DNA of 64,000 nucleotides from JAPOKJ01 sp031421635 (GCA_031421635.1 JANOPA010000106.1:1-64000), one strand, 5' to 3'; shown: positions 51,932-61,734, numbered from the stretch's first letter. Program-made: numbers and translations. Notes: a model not told the origin generated them from the letters alone.

Positions 51932-52789
51932 TCAGCGTGATCCGCCCAGAGCGGGCGGAGCGAAGCCACCAATACGCTCCGCAATCGTACTGGCCAGAAG
52001 GTGGAGCTTTGGTGCAATATCCCAGCGCAATCGCTCCTCAGGGAACATATAGGTTGCACCGCCACAATTGAGCGACAAAATCTCACCCTGGGCATCTTTA
52101 AAGCCCACTGAAACCGAGTTAATTTCCCGGTGCCATTCACCCATCGACAAGCAAAAACCATCGTGATTTGCAAGCTCCAAAGCTTTCAGCAACCCCGGCG
52201 CGAGCAAGCGCCAGCGCGTCGAGTCACCGGTCTGCAATCTTCTAAAAATGTCGTCGCGCTCGGCAGCATCGCAAACACTTAAAAATGCACGCCCAAGCGC
52301 CGAATTAGCGATCGGCGTTCGCGAGCCGACATCAATGCGTGCAGAAATCATTGAGGAGCGCGCGCGACAAGCCTCAACAATCACCATGTTCAAATCATCA
52401 TGGAGGCCAAGATAAACCGAAGTGCCTTCATTCGTTTCAGAAAACTCCTGCATCAGCGGGCGAGCCGTCGCACGAAAATCCAGGTTCGCAAGAAAGGCTC
52501 GCGCAAGCGGCATCACGCCAGGGCCAAGCATGTAGCTCTCGCGCGCCGCGTCCTGCCTCATTAGGCCGAGGTTGAGCAAGGTGGCCGTTAAACGAGTCAT
52601 GGTGGGCTTAGGGATACCGGTGAGTTGAGAAAGCTGTTGATTACTCAGCAAACTACTCTTCTCGTCGAAGCACCGTAGAACCGAAATGCCCCTCTCAAGC
52701 GCAGAAACGTTGCTCGACGCTCCGACTCCCATGTCCAAATCAGGAATCGCAGACTTACTTAATAGGAATTGTTTTTCGGGTTTGTTCAT
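51932..52789 (-). CDS. IclR-family transcriptional regulator
   Basis: 285 residues. A winged helix-turn-helix (about 28-85: SALERGISVLRCFDEKSSLL, LSQLTGIPKPTMTRLTATLL) is followed by the IclR effector domain (TSVYLGLHDDLNMVIVEACR; SALGRAFLS). It lies directly upstream of tctCBA on the same strand and is the likely ligand-responsive regulator of that transporter. Confidence 0.9.
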   Translation of the reverse strand: MNKPEKQFLLSKSAIPDLDMGVGASSNVSALERGISVLRCFDEKSSLLSNQQLSQLTGIPKPTMTRLTATLLNLGLMRQDAARESYMLGPGVMPLARAFLANLDFRATARPLMQEFSETNEGTSVYLGLHDDLNMVIVEACRARSSMISARIDVGSRTPIANSALGRAFLSVCDAAERDDIFRRLQTGDSTRWRLLAPGLLKALELANHDGFCLSMGEWHREINSVSVGFKDAQGEILSLNCGGATYMFPEERLRWDIAPKLHLLASTIAERIGGFAPPALGGSR

Positions 52790-52874
52790 GACTTCTTAAG
52801 TTGCAAGTCATACTAGCTGAGCTCTCGCCGACTCCATTCCAATTGTTTCAAAAATGGGCAAAGTGGGCTGAACC

Positions 52875-54080
52875 CTAGGAAACCTCTGGGCGCGCAGGCA
52901 TCACGTGAATTTTTTTGCTATCCAACTTCAAGCCCAAGTTCGACCCAAGCGACAGCTTCACCTCTGGAAAGTTCATCGAGGTAAAGGTCAGTGTGATCTC
53001 CTGAGGTTCGGGCAGTTCCACCCGGATTCGGCACAAGCGAATGTCACCGAGACTCCGTAATTCAATCACCTGTGCTGGCCAGGTATCCGGCCGGACTGAA
53101 AGACTCGTGAGCCCGCCTGAACCTGTCCCAAAGTTGGGTACCTCCGGTACCAATTGAAGGCCGTCCCCTGAAATTACCCAAGTGACCCTTTGCCCTTCGT
53201 CGATTCGCCCTTTATCGCGAATTTCCAACCTGGGATTATCCGGGTGCGTACCCCACAGCAATAGACCAAGACCTGACGTTGAAGATTCACTCTCAATCGA
53301 CGAAGCATGGGCCTTAGGCGGACCTAATCGCTTTTCGAAAAGACCCTGAAAGCGATTTTGAATTCCGACCAGCTCGGCCACTCTTTGGTTACGCGGACTC
53401 TGATAGATTGACTCAGGAGAGCCTTTTTGAAGAATCACGCCCGAATCGATCACGGCCATTTGATCACACAGTAAACGCGCTTCATCGAGATCGTGAGTCA
53501 CCATAATCATCGGCAGTCCAATACTTTGCTTGAGCTCCGACAGCTCGCGGTAGAGTACTTGGCGGGTCACCTGATCGACCGCAGAAAAGGGCTCATCTAA
53601 AAGCAAAACCTGCGGCTCGCGAGCCAGGGCTCGTGCGAGCGCGACCCTTTGCTGCTGGCCGCCTGAAAGCTGCTGTGGTCGGCGCACAATCTGTTCGGCG
53701 TTTAAGCGCAATTTTTCGAGGAGTCCACGCGCTTTGGAGCGATCGCCCTGGCACGCAATCGCCACATTATCGAGCGCGGTCAAGTGGGGCATCAATGCGT
53801 AGTTTTGAAACACCATGCCCACGCGACGCTGCTGAGGGGCGAGGAAAAGCTTGCTAGCACTATCAGTCCATAGGTCCGCACCAAGCGTGACCCTGCCCTG
53901 CTCGGGTCGCAGCAATCCCGCAATCATCCTTAAGAGGCTGCTCTTGCCCGCACCCGAGGGCCCCACCAGCGCCAGCAGTTGGCCGGGCTCACAGCGCAAG
54001 TCGCCTTCAAGCCGCATCGGCTTTTGCTGATTGACGCTCAGTTCCAAGGTCTGGCCCAAACGCATCCCTGCAGACATCAT
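52875..54080 (-). CDS. modC: molybdate-type ABC transporter ATP-binding protein
   Basis: 401 residues. Walker A GPSGAGKSSLL, signature LSGGQQQRVALARAL, Walker B VLLLDEPFSAVD, H-loop MVTHDLDEA. The C-terminal ~170 residues carry a TOBE-like domain, longer and more divergent than in E. coli ModC (352 residues). The start overlaps the modB stop (ATGA). It energises ModB. Confidence 0.88.
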   Translation of the reverse strand: MMSAGMRLGQTLELSVNQQKPMRLEGDLRCEPGQLLALVGPSGAGKSSLLRMIAGLLRPEQGRVTLGADLWTDSASKLFLAPQQRRVGMVFQNYALMPHLTALDNVAIACQGDRSKARGLLEKLRLNAEQIVRRPQQLSGGQQQRVALARALAREPQVLLLDEPFSAVDQVTRQVLYRELSELKQSIGLPMIMVTHDLDEARLLCDQMAVIDSGVILQKGSPESIYQSPRNQRVAELVGIQNRFQGLFEKRLGPPKAHASSIESESSTSGLGLLLWGTHPDNPRLEIRDKGRIDEGQRVTWVISGDGLQLVPEVPNFGTGSGGLTSLSVRPDTWPAQVIELRSLGDIRLCRIRVELPEPQEITLTFTSMNFPEVKLSLGSNLGLKLDSKKIHVMPARPEVS

Positions 54081-54748
54081 GAACGCTTTGCCACCGTGAG
54101 ATTTCGAGTGGCGGCGAAGGAGGCCATGATCGCAAGCCCGGATATCAGCAATAACACCAAAGACATTTGGGAGGCACCCGCGAGATCGAACGCTTGCACT
54201 CGATCATAAATAGAAATCGCCAGGGTTTTGGTTTCACCGGGAATACTCCCGCCCACCATGAGTACCACTCCAAATTCGCCGAGCGTATGCGCGAAGGTCA
54301 GCACTAGCGCAGAGACAATACCCGGCCAAGCGAGTGGCAGCTCGACCTTCAAGAAACGCTGCCAAGGGCTCAAACCGCTCACCAGAGCCGCTTCGCGTAA
54401 ATCTTCGTGAATGGCTTCGAACGCCTTTTGAATCGGTTGCACCATGAAAGGTAAGTTGAAGACCAAAGAGGCCAACAAAATGCCACTAAAAGTAAACCCT
54501 AAGGAAACCCCAAAGCTTTGCTCTAACCAAGCCCCGAGCCAAGACTTTCCACCAAAGCCCATTAATAAATATAAACCCAGTACCGTAGGCGGTAGGACCA
54601 GGGGCAACATCACCAGGGCCTCAACCAGCGCACGCCCTTTAAAACGCTGAAAGGCCAAGTAATGGGCAAGCACCAGGCCCAGAGGTAGTAAAACAGCCAA
54701 GGTCGCCAGTGCAAGCTTTAAAGACAGAAATAATGCGGACCAGTCCAT
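54077..54748 (-). CDS. modB: molybdate ABC transporter permease
   Basis: 223 residues with five to six membrane segments and the ModB blocks LPLVLPPTVLGLYLLMGFG and FAHTLGEFGVVLMVGGSIPG. The ATG at 54748 is three codons' distance from the modA stop; the frame can be opened one codon earlier with TTG. Part of modABC. Confidence 0.92.
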   Translation of the reverse strand: MDWSALFLSLKLALATLAVLLPLGLVLAHYLAFQRFKGRALVEALVMLPLVLPPTVLGLYLLMGFGGKSWLGAWLEQSFGVSLGFTFSGILLASLVFNLPFMVQPIQKAFEAIHEDLREAALVSGLSPWQRFLKVELPLAWPGIVSALVLTFAHTLGEFGVVLMVGGSIPGETKTLAISIYDRVQAFDLAGASQMSLVLLLISGLAIMASFAATRNLTVAKRS

Positions 54749-54751
54749 CAA

Positions 54752-55573
54752 CTAAAGAGGCGCCTTAAATCCATAACGAGCAAAAATCGCCTTGGCACTA
54801 CCTTGCTGAAGGTAAGCATAAAAGGCTTGAGCCGGAGGCCCGGCTTTTTTGAGGAGTGTCATGCTTTGCAATAGGGGCTCGTGCATGGTTTCAGGAACCA
54901 GTGCAAACTGACCTTCCTGGGACAAGGGTGGTGCAAGCACCAAGGACCAAGCAATCAGGGCCGCCTGAGCATTACCGGTTGCAGCAAAGCTCGCCGCTTG
55001 TGTGACGTTTTCACCGAGAACAAGCTTGGGCTGCGCCAAGTCCCATAGCCCCCGGCCCTTAAGCACCTGAACTGCACGCAAACCATAGGGGGCATGCTCA
55101 GGGTTGGCGATCGCCAGACGCTTGATCTGGCCTCCTCTTAGGCCCTGCTCCAATCCTTTGAGCTCCTCGTCCGCCTTGAGCTCGGAGCCTTTAGGCAAGT
55201 ACAGCACAAGGCGGCCACGGCCAAACACAACGCCCAGGTCAGTCGTCAAACCGGCCAGATGAAGTTTACGGGTGAGGGCTTCATCCGCAGATAAAAAAAT
55301 ATCAAAGGGCGCGCCCTGCAAAATCTGGGTCGTAAGATTTCCTGAGGACCCAAATACCAAACGCAGAGAGTGGCCAGTTTCTTGTCGGTAGCGTGCGGCG
55401 ATTTCTTCCAAGGCAAACTTTAGATCGGAAGCCGCCGCAACCGCAGGCTGGGCAACGACCGAGCGGCTCGCAAACCCAAGCAGCAAGAAAGCCAGTATCA
55501 GGCCCGTACTGCACACCAGGCGTCGCCAAAAACAGAAGCGCAGCCCTGGACGCTTGTTGAGAATTAGGTACAT
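54752..55573 (-). CDS. modA: molybdate-binding periplasmic protein
   Basis: 273 residues with signal peptide (GLILAFLLLGFASRSVVAQ). ModA blocks are VAAASDLKFALEEIAARYR, LVFGSSGNLTTQILQGAPFD and IFLSADEALTRKL. The serines in SSGN and SADE positions usually bind the oxyanion. The start overlaps the thioesterase stop by about ten bases, so modABC appears to be co-transcribed with a metabolic operon upstream. Confidence 0.92.
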   Translation of the reverse strand: MYLILNKRPGLRFCFWRRLVCSTGLILAFLLLGFASRSVVAQPAVAAASDLKFALEEIAARYRQETGHSLRLVFGSSGNLTTQILQGAPFDIFLSADEALTRKLHLAGLTTDLGVVFGRGRLVLYLPKGSELKADEELKGLEQGLRGGQIKRLAIANPEHAPYGLRAVQVLKGRGLWDLAQPKLVLGENVTQAASFAATGNAQAALIAWSLVLAPPLSQEGQFALVPETMHEPLLQSMTLLKKAGPPAQAFYAYLQQGSAKAIFARYGFKAPL

Positions 55574-55983
55574 AGCTTGCGTAAATCGTCTGGGATAGGA
55601 AGTGCGCGAATGGCCTCGGGGTTATCGGCACGGCGGCCCGCAAAAATACGAACCTCCTTGCATTCCATCACCGCTCGCTCCCCACAAAAAAGTTGGTACT
55701 GTTGTACAAAACTCTTTTCACGCCATTCGGGAATGCTCACCTTAATGTCGAGACGGTCGCCATAGGTGACCGTACTGATGAACTTGGCTTCCGTGTTGAC
55801 GATGGGCGTACCAATGATTCCTCGAGTTTTTTCGAGCTCATGCCAAGGAGGAACACCGCAGCCCACAAAAAAATGTCTGGAGGCCGCATCGATCCAACGA
55901 AAAAAGTTCGGAAACCAAACGATTCGAGCCGGATCGCAATCACCAAACTCAATTTGAACTGAATAAACAATCTCGCGACTCAT
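55564..55983 (-). CDS. acyl-CoA thioesterase, 4-hydroxybenzoyl-CoA thioesterase-like hotdog fold
   Basis: 139 residues. The opening VQIEFGDCDPARIVWFPNFF with RWIDAA is the 4HBT active-site region: Asp in GDCDPA, then the W-x-D of the hotdog helix. Such enzymes release free acids from aromatic or short acyl-CoAs. Its ATG overlaps the stop of the acylating aldehyde dehydrogenase (ATGA), whose product would be an acyl-CoA, so the two likely act in sequence. Confidence 0.88.
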   Translation of the reverse strand: MSREIVYSVQIEFGDCDPARIVWFPNFFRWIDAASRHFFVGCGVPPWHELEKTRGIIGTPIVNTEAKFISTVTYGDRLDIKVSIPEWREKSFVQQYQLFCGERAVMECKEVRIFAGRRADNPEAIRALPIPDDLRKLCT

Positions 55984-57461
55984 GAGCGACCAAACTTTTC
56001 AAAAAAATTTCCGAGCAACTCTCTTTCAGTGGGAATACGTTCGGCGATCGGTCGCACCACGCGAGTAATGTTCATATAGTGCGAAACATTCATATTGTCT
56101 GAGAAGTTATTGCCACCCCAAGTGCCACATCCCATCGACAAAGAAAACGGTAGACCATTATTGAAAGCGCCCCCCGTCGCCACGCAATGAACCTGATTCA
56201 CGATGACTCGCGACACCGGCAACTCAAGGCCCAACTGCTCGGCTCGTTCGGTAATTTGAGTGTGTAGCGAAACCGAATGGCCCGCGCCTTGAAAAGCGTA
56301 AATTCGATCCACGATCTGTTTCGCTTCCGAAAAATCGGCGGCGGTATATAGCGCCAACACCGGCGAGAGTTTTTCACCCGAGAACGGCAAGTGCGGTCCA
56401 ACGCCGCTCTCTTCAACAAGCAAGACCTTAGGGTTTGAACTCGCGAGCTCAGTCAGTCCTGCCCGCTCGGCAATCGCCAGGGCCGACTGACCAATGGCAG
56501 CGGCAGAGAGTTTGCCTTCCGGGAACATCAGTGCTTGCAAGCTTTGCTTTTGGACGGCATCCAAGAGGACCATGCCGTGCGCCTCAAAAGCCTTGAGTAG
56601 CGCGCCCTTGACGCTGGCCACTACCACCACACTGTTTTCGGAGGAGCAGCTCGTGGCGTTATCAAAAGTTTTGGAAAGAAAAATCTTGCGAGCGGCCTCG
56701 AGTACATCGGCGCTCTCGTCCACGATTGCGGCGACATTGCCCGCTCCTACGCCAAACGCGGGAGTACCCGACGTGGCGGCCATTCTAATGTTAGCCTGTG
56801 ACCCGGTGGCCACGACTAAGTCAGCCATCTTCATCAGGCTAAGCGTAGATTCTTTGGAGACCGGCGCGGCCAGCATCTGCACTAAATCATGAGGCGCGCC
56901 GATCAAGTCAAACTGAGCATAAATGAACTCAAGCAAACGCGCGCAAGTTGACCAACCCTTGGGCGAGGGAGCGACGATGACCGCATTACCGGCCTTTAGG
57001 GCATTCATGATTTTGTTCGCTGGCGTCGCCCCCGGATTGGTTGAGGGCGTAATCGCCGCGACCACGCCAACCGCTCGCCCAATTTCAACAATGCCGGTCT
57101 CAGCATTTTCCGAAATCACGCCAACCGTTCTTTTTCCCTTTAAATCTCGCAAAAGGCCAAACGTTTTTCTATAGTTTTTCTGAAACTTATCGGCAGCATT
57201 CCCAATACCGGTATCAGCCACCGCTAACTCGGCCAGAATTTGATTCCGGGAAGGTTCCAAAATGGCCCACGCAGCCGCGTCAACGATCTCATCGATGTGG
57301 GCCTGATCAAATCGTGCAACCCGCGCTTGAGCCTCCCGGCCACGCCGAACCAATTCTTGAACTTGCGCTTGCACATCGGTCAGCACGTTTGACCGAGAGG
57401 TCCCAAGCGCTTCAGAAACTAAAGATTGAGTGGGGTCTGGTTCGGCAATCCGAGGAGGCAT
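55980..57461 (-). CDS. CoA-acylating aldehyde dehydrogenase, sulfoacetaldehyde dehydrogenase (SauS)-like
   Basis: 493 residues. The catalytic Cys272 lies in FDNATSCSSENS, and TPSTNPGATPANKIMNALKA and GVGAGNVAAIVDESAD are typical of CoA-acylating aldehyde dehydrogenases (AdhE/EutE side of the superfamily) rather than hydrolytic ones. The overall pattern resembles the sulfoacetaldehyde dehydrogenase described in Cupriavidus. Known enzymes oxidise an aldehyde to acyl-CoA or the reverse. A two-base gap follows the Bug-protein gene, and the thioesterase overlaps its end. Substrate by analogy only. Confidence 0.85.
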   Translation of the reverse strand: MPPRIAEPDPTQSLVSEALGTSRSNVLTDVQAQVQELVRRGREAQARVARFDQAHIDEIVDAAAWAILEPSRNQILAELAVADTGIGNAADKFQKNYRKTFGLLRDLKGKRTVGVISENAETGIVEIGRAVGVVAAITPSTNPGATPANKIMNALKAGNAVIVAPSPKGWSTCARLLEFIYAQFDLIGAPHDLVQMLAAPVSKESTLSLMKMADLVVATGSQANIRMAATSGTPAFGVGAGNVAAIVDESADVLEAARKIFLSKTFDNATSCSSENSVVVVASVKGALLKAFEAHGMVLLDAVQKQSLQALMFPEGKLSAAAIGQSALAIAERAGLTELASSNPKVLLVEESGVGPHLPFSGEKLSPVLALYTAADFSEAKQIVDRIYAFQGAGHSVSLHTQITERAEQLGLELPVSRVIVNQVHCVATGGAFNNGLPFSLSMGCGTWGGNNFSDNMNVSHYMNITRVVRPIAERIPTERELLGNFFEKFGRS

Positions 57462-57463
57462 GT

Positions 57464-58528
57464 TTAGTCCGGTTTGATGTTGGCGTCCCGGACAAGTTTA
57501 GCCCACTTGGGCAATTCCTTCGCCACGGCCTTCGCCAAGACGTAGGGGGGGCCGCCGACGCCTTCAGCACCCTGAGCCAAAAGCTTCTCTTTGATGTCGG
57601 GCATCGCCAAGACCTCATTGAGCACTTTGTTCCATTGACGAATAATGCTCGAAGGCACACCTATCGGCATGAAGATCGCGAACCAAGAGTCGACCTCGAA
57701 ATCGGGAAAGCCTTGCTCAGCGACCGTCTTCACCTCGGGGAATGCCGCGGCTCTTTTCATGGTCGATACCGCAATGCCCTTCAGTTTGCCGTTCTTGATG
57801 TGTTGAGCTGCTGCGGGAATAGACATCCAGCCATTGGTAATCTGATTGCCCAGCAAATCCGTCACCGCCGGACCTGCTCCCCGGTAAGGTACATGGGTCA
57901 TCGCAATACCCGATTTAAGGGTCAATAGTTCGCCCGCGAGATGGCTTGGCGAACCATTGCCGACCGAGGCAAAGGTAATCGGGTTGGTTTTCCCCCAGGC
58001 CAAATACTCCTTGAGGTCCGAATAGGGCGCCGAAGGGTGCGCTACTAGAATTTGCGGCAAAGAGGCCACCATTCCCACGGACTCAAAGTCGGCCGCAGTA
58101 TCAAAAGGTAAGCGCGGGTAGATTGCCGGATTAATCGTGTGTGAACTCAAGGTAAAGAGCACAGAGTAGCCATCGGGCGCCGACTTGGCGATCACCCCGG
58201 TTCCGACCGATCCGCCCGCGCCTCCCTTGTTCTCAATGACCACGGGCTGCCCGAGAAGTTCGGCCATTTTTTGGTACACGATGCGAGCAACGACGTCGGT
58301 ACCGCCGCCCGGAGGATAAGGAACAACCATCCGAATCGGCTTGGTTGGATAGACCGAGGGATCTTTAGGAATTGGCTTCGGCCCAATTTTGACTGTCGGT
58401 GAAGTTTGGCCCATCAAAGATGCGGATGCAGCGCTGAGCGATGACACTACTGCCACCTTCAATAGTTTTGCAGTTAAGTCGCGTCGGCTAGCATCGTGGA
58501 CACTGCCATTATCCTGACTATTTTCCAT
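57464..58528 (-). CDS. Bug-family tripartite tricarboxylate-type substrate-binding protein (orphan)
   Basis: About 354 residues from the ATG at 58528, which has AGGAGA nine bases upstream; another ATG at 58552 is in frame. The N-terminus contains ASRRDLTAKLLKVAVVSSLS, a twin-arginine-like signal. Bug blocks are PIRMVVPYPPGGGTDVVARI and GGAGGSVGTGVIAKSAPDGY. No tctA/tctB genes adjoin it, so it probably shares membrane components with another system or acts as a sensor. It heads a unit with the aldehyde dehydrogenase, thioesterase and modABC. Confidence 0.9.
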   Translation of the reverse strand: MENSQDNGSVHDASRRDLTAKLLKVAVVSSLSAASASLMGQTSPTVKIGPKPIPKDPSVYPTKPIRMVVPYPPGGGTDVVARIVYQKMAELLGQPVVIENKGGAGGSVGTGVIAKSAPDGYSVLFTLSSHTINPAIYPRLPFDTAADFESVGMVASLPQILVAHPSAPYSDLKEYLAWGKTNPITFASVGNGSPSHLAGELLTLKSGIAMTHVPYRGAGPAVTDLLGNQITNGWMSIPAAAQHIKNGKLKGIAVSTMKRAAAFPEVKTVAEQGFPDFEVDSWFAIFMPIGVPSSIIRQWNKVLNEVLAMPDIKEKLLAQGAEGVGGPPYVLAKAVAKELPKWAKLVRDANIKPD

Positions 58529-58707
58529 AAATCCGTATCTCCTGTTGAGCATTCATCGGAGCGATCTCCGCACTGTGAGGTCGTTACTTACGCGATCCTA
58601 AGCGATTTCCACTGACTCTGAGAAACTTAGTATCGCTGCTCTCGTACAAATGCTCGGTTAGAATGCGTGAACCCAATCGTGAGCCCAGGACGACAATTTA
58701 AACCAAG

Positions 58708-59826
58708 ATGGACGAACGCCTGCGCATCGACACCTCAAGCCTCTCCCCGACCCTATTTTTGAGCGGGCAATGGGGACAGGCGCAAGGCATCCCTGACACC
58801 CAAAGCATCATTAGCTCACTTCAAGCCGACTGCACAGTGCTCGCCCTGGACGGCTCGGGTATTGCCCATTGGGATACTACGCTTGCTGCATTTTTGAAGA
58901 GTCTGGAGCGCGGCCTCCAGGAAAAGGGTATCAAACTCGTCGCCGATCCACTGCCCAAGGGCGTTCAGCGCCTGATGAGTTTGATTCGAAACGCCAAGCC
59001 CACCGTCAACGTGGCGAAGGAGAGGCCTAACGTCGCGGTAAGAATCGGTGGATGGGGCTACGGAGTGTTCGAACGCATGGTCGCTTGGCTTTGGTTGGCG
59101 GGGATGTGTTTTTCGGCGCTGCTCAAGCTCCTGTTTCAAAAGCAAAGAGTCCCGCTCATCGACATCCTGGACCAAATTGTCGAGTGTGGCCCGCGCGCGC
59201 TCGGCATTGTCACGCTGCTTTCATTTCTTATCGGAGGCATTCTCGCTTTTGTAGGAGTCGTCCAACTGCGAATCTTTGGTGCAGAGATCTACATGGCCGA
59301 CCTGGTCGGCATGGGTATGTTGCTAGAGATGGGCGCGCTGATGACCGGCATCATCATGGCCGGGCGCGCCGGAGCCTCCTTCGCTGCAGCCATTGGCACC
59401 ATGCAGACCAATGAAGAGGTCGATGCCTTGCAAACTCTGGGCTTTGATCCGGTCGAGTTCCTGGTCATGCCGAGAGTATTAGCACTCACGCTAATGGCTC
59501 CATTACTCGTGCTCTACGCAGACCTCATGGGCATTCTTGGTGGGGCTGCAGTGGCTTGGGGCATGCTCGATCTCTCACCCCCGTCCTTCTTCTCAGAGAT
59601 GGCCAGCGCGGTACATATTTCCGATGCCGTCAAGGGATTGATCAAAGGCATCGCGTTTGGCCTCGTGGTCTCTTTTGCCGGTTGCCTGCGCGGCATTGAG
59701 TGCGGCCGGAGCGCCCAGGCCGTCGGACAGGCCACAACCTCTGCGGTGGTCACCTCCATTGTGCTGATCGTCTTGGCAGATGCTTTCCTCACCGTGCTGT
59801 ATTTCGTTTACGACGGCATGATTTAG
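58708..59826 (+). CDS. MlaE-type ABC permease with an N-terminal STAS domain
   Basis: 372 residues. Residues 1-95 resemble a STAS domain (LFLSGQWGQAQGIPD; LALDGSGIAHWDTTLAAFLK), the job done in E. coli by the separate MlaB protein. Residues ~110-370 are the MlaE permease, with VDALQTLGFDPVEFLVMPR and GFLLG-like helices. It belongs to an inner-membrane complex that moves phospholipids between the membranes. Next come the ATPase, the MCE protein and a lipoprotein. Confidence 0.9.
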   Translation: MDERLRIDTSSLSPTLFLSGQWGQAQGIPDTQSIISSLQADCTVLALDGSGIAHWDTTLAAFLKSLERGLQEKGIKLVADPLPKGVQRLMSLIRNAKPTVNVAKERPNVAVRIGGWGYGVFERMVAWLWLAGMCFSALLKLLFQKQRVPLIDILDQIVECGPRALGIVTLLSFLIGGILAFVGVVQLRIFGAEIYMADLVGMGMLLEMGALMTGIIMAGRAGASFAAAIGTMQTNEEVDALQTLGFDPVEFLVMPRVLALTLMAPLLVLYADLMGILGGAAVAWGMLDLSPPSFFSEMASAVHISDAVKGLIKGIAFGLVVSFAGCLRGIECGRSAQAVGQATTSAVVTSIVLIVLADAFLTVLYFVYDGMI

Positions 59827-59837
59827 GAGCCAAGGCG

Positions 59838-60617
59838 ATGGAAGCGCAGGTCAGCATTCGCGATCTCACCATGGCTTATGGGGAGAGGGTCATTCAAAAG
59901 GACCTCAATTTCGAGATCAAGAAAGGAGATCGTTTCATTATTATGGGCGACTCGGGATGCGGCAAGAGCACGCTGCTGAAACACATCATCGGTCTCAAAC
60001 GCCCCGCACGTGGCCAAGTTTTATTTAGAGGCGACGATGTCTGGGCACTCAGCGACGAACAGCGCCAAGGCCTGTGTCGAAATTTTGGAGTGTTGTACCA
60101 AAGCGGCGCACTTTGGAGCTCCATGACGTTGGCGCAAAATATTGCCTTACCCATCTCGCAATACACGGGACTATCGGATCGAGAAACCGGTGAGATGGTC
60201 GATCTCAAGCTATCACTGGTTGGATTAGATGGCTTTGGGTCGTTTTACCCCTCGGAGATCAGTGGCGGCATGAAAAAGCGCGCGGGCTTAGCTCGAGCCA
60301 TGGCCCTCGACCCGCAAGTATTGTTTTTGGATGAGCCCTCGGCAGGCCTGGATCCGCTCTCCTCTCGACTCCTCGATGAGCTGATTCTGGAACTCAACGA
60401 GAGCCTCGGTGTCACCTTTGTCATTGTCACTCATGAGCTGGCCAGCATTTTTGCGATTGGCTCCGACGCCATTTTCTTAGACTCAGACACAAAAACCATG
60501 CTGGACAAAGGTCCGCCTCAATGGATGGCCAAGCACGCTCAAAGTGATAAAGTACGCAGATTCCTAAGCCGCAGCGACCCCAGCAAAACAGACCCACATT
60601 TAACGCATGAAAAGTAA
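59838..60617 (+). CDS. MlaF-type ABC transporter ATP-binding protein
   Basis: 259 residues from the ATG at 59838 (AGGAG upstream); the longer frame from 59700 runs inside the permease gene. Walker A MGDSGCGKSTLL, signature ISGGMKKRAGLARAMA (the GGMKKR form is typical of MlaF), Walker B VLFLDEPSAGLD. It powers the MlaE-type permease. The MCE gene starts 11 bases before its stop. Confidence 0.92.
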   Translation: MEAQVSIRDLTMAYGERVIQKDLNFEIKKGDRFIIMGDSGCGKSTLLKHIIGLKRPARGQVLFRGDDVWALSDEQRQGLCRNFGVLYQSGALWSSMTLAQNIALPISQYTGLSDRETGEMVDLKLSLVGLDGFGSFYPSEISGGMKKRAGLARAMALDPQVLFLDEPSAGLDPLSSRLLDELILELNESLGVTFVIVTHELASIFAIGSDAIFLDSDTKTMLDKGPPQWMAKHAQSDKVRRFLSRSDPSKTDPHLTHEK

Positions 60618-61734
60618 TCGTTTTGCCCTGATTGGTGCTTTTCTAATCGGCGCCCTATTGATCGTGGCCATTGCATTTGCCTTGTTTTTTGGCGGTGCTT
60701 TGGGTAAAACCAAGTCGCGGGCAGTCATGGTGTTTCGCGGCAATGTCACCGGGCTCGAAGTTGGCACGCCTGTGCAGTTTCGCGGCATGAAGATTGGTGA
60801 AGTAAAACGAGTGCGAACCATCTACAACCCCGACAATCGTCAAGTGCTTTTTCCAGTCTACGCAGAGTTCACCGGCACGATTGAAGTACCTGGCTACGAA
60901 AAGAGCTCGGACGCACCGGGGGTTCGTGATGCCTGGTTATCAGGCATGGTGCAAAGAGGTTTACGCGCCTCCCTGCAGACCAAGAGTTTTGTGACCGGTC
61001 AGCAGATGATCATGCTCGACTTCGAGGAGGTCAAAGAGCCTGTTTTCGCCAAAATTGAACCGAGCCTACTTGAGATTCCAACCACCATTTCACCTAACGA
61101 AAGCCTGGTCGAAACCTTTAGAGAATTACCCGTGCGAGAGATGGTCATTGAGGGTCGGCGAACGCTTAACAGCATCAATGCTTTGATGGTGGACGCACAA
61201 GGCAAGCCCGGACCGCTCCCAAAGTCGCTCATACAAATGACCACGTTAGCGCAATCCCTTGATCAGCGTCTAGTGGATGTCAGCAAAGAACTCGTCGCCG
61301 CGACCAAGGATGCTCGCACAACCTTGGCGACCACTCAGGACGCCCTGGTCAGTTTTAAGCAAACCAGCCATCTGGTGGGCACCAAGGCCGACTCACTGGG
61401 CAATGCCTTCGAATCTAACAGCAAGGACATCTCAGTGCTCACTCGAAAGATGGGCGATAGCCTGTTGGTCTTCGAGAAGGCCATGGTGAAGGTCGAGGGA
61501 TCTCTTTCCAGAGTCGACCAAAGTCTCGTCACGATCGACCGAGGCATCGGCAGTGCCGAAAGAACGCTCGATCAAATGGGGTTTATGTTGTCGGATGATT
61601 CCGCCTTAGGCTACGGTCTCGCCAAATCCCTCGAAGAAGTTTCTGCGGCGGCAAAATCACTTAGACACACCGTCGACGCAATTAATCGCAAGCCGAGTTC
61701 ACTGCTGTTTGGAAATAAAGATGAGCAAAAGTAA
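60607..61734 (+). CDS. MCE (MlaD-like) domain protein
   Basis: 375 residues. A single N-terminal membrane helix (FALIGAFLIGALLIVAIAFA) is followed by one MCE domain at about 38-115 (VFRGNVTGLEVGTPVQFRGM, KIGEVKRVRTIYNP). A long helical region then follows (residues ~200-340) with heptad-like content. MCE proteins form hexameric rings or tubes that carry lipids across the periplasm, and the helical tail resembles PqiB/YebT-like needles or mycobacterial Mce tails more than the short MlaD. Confidence 0.9.
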   Translation: MKSNRFALIGAFLIGALLIVAIAFALFFGGALGKTKSRAVMVFRGNVTGLEVGTPVQFRGMKIGEVKRVRTIYNPDNRQVLFPVYAEFTGTIEVPGYEKSSDAPGVRDAWLSGMVQRGLRASLQTKSFVTGQQMIMLDFEEVKEPVFAKIEPSLLEIPTTISPNESLVETFRELPVREMVIEGRRTLNSINALMVDAQGKPGPLPKSLIQMTTLAQSLDQRLVDVSKELVAATKDARTTLATTQDALVSFKQTSHLVGTKADSLGNAFESNSKDISVLTRKMGDSLLVFEKAMVKVEGSLSRVDQSLVTIDRGIGSAERTLDQMGFMLSDDSALGYGLAKSLEEVSAAAKSLRHTVDAINRKPSSLLFGNKDEQK

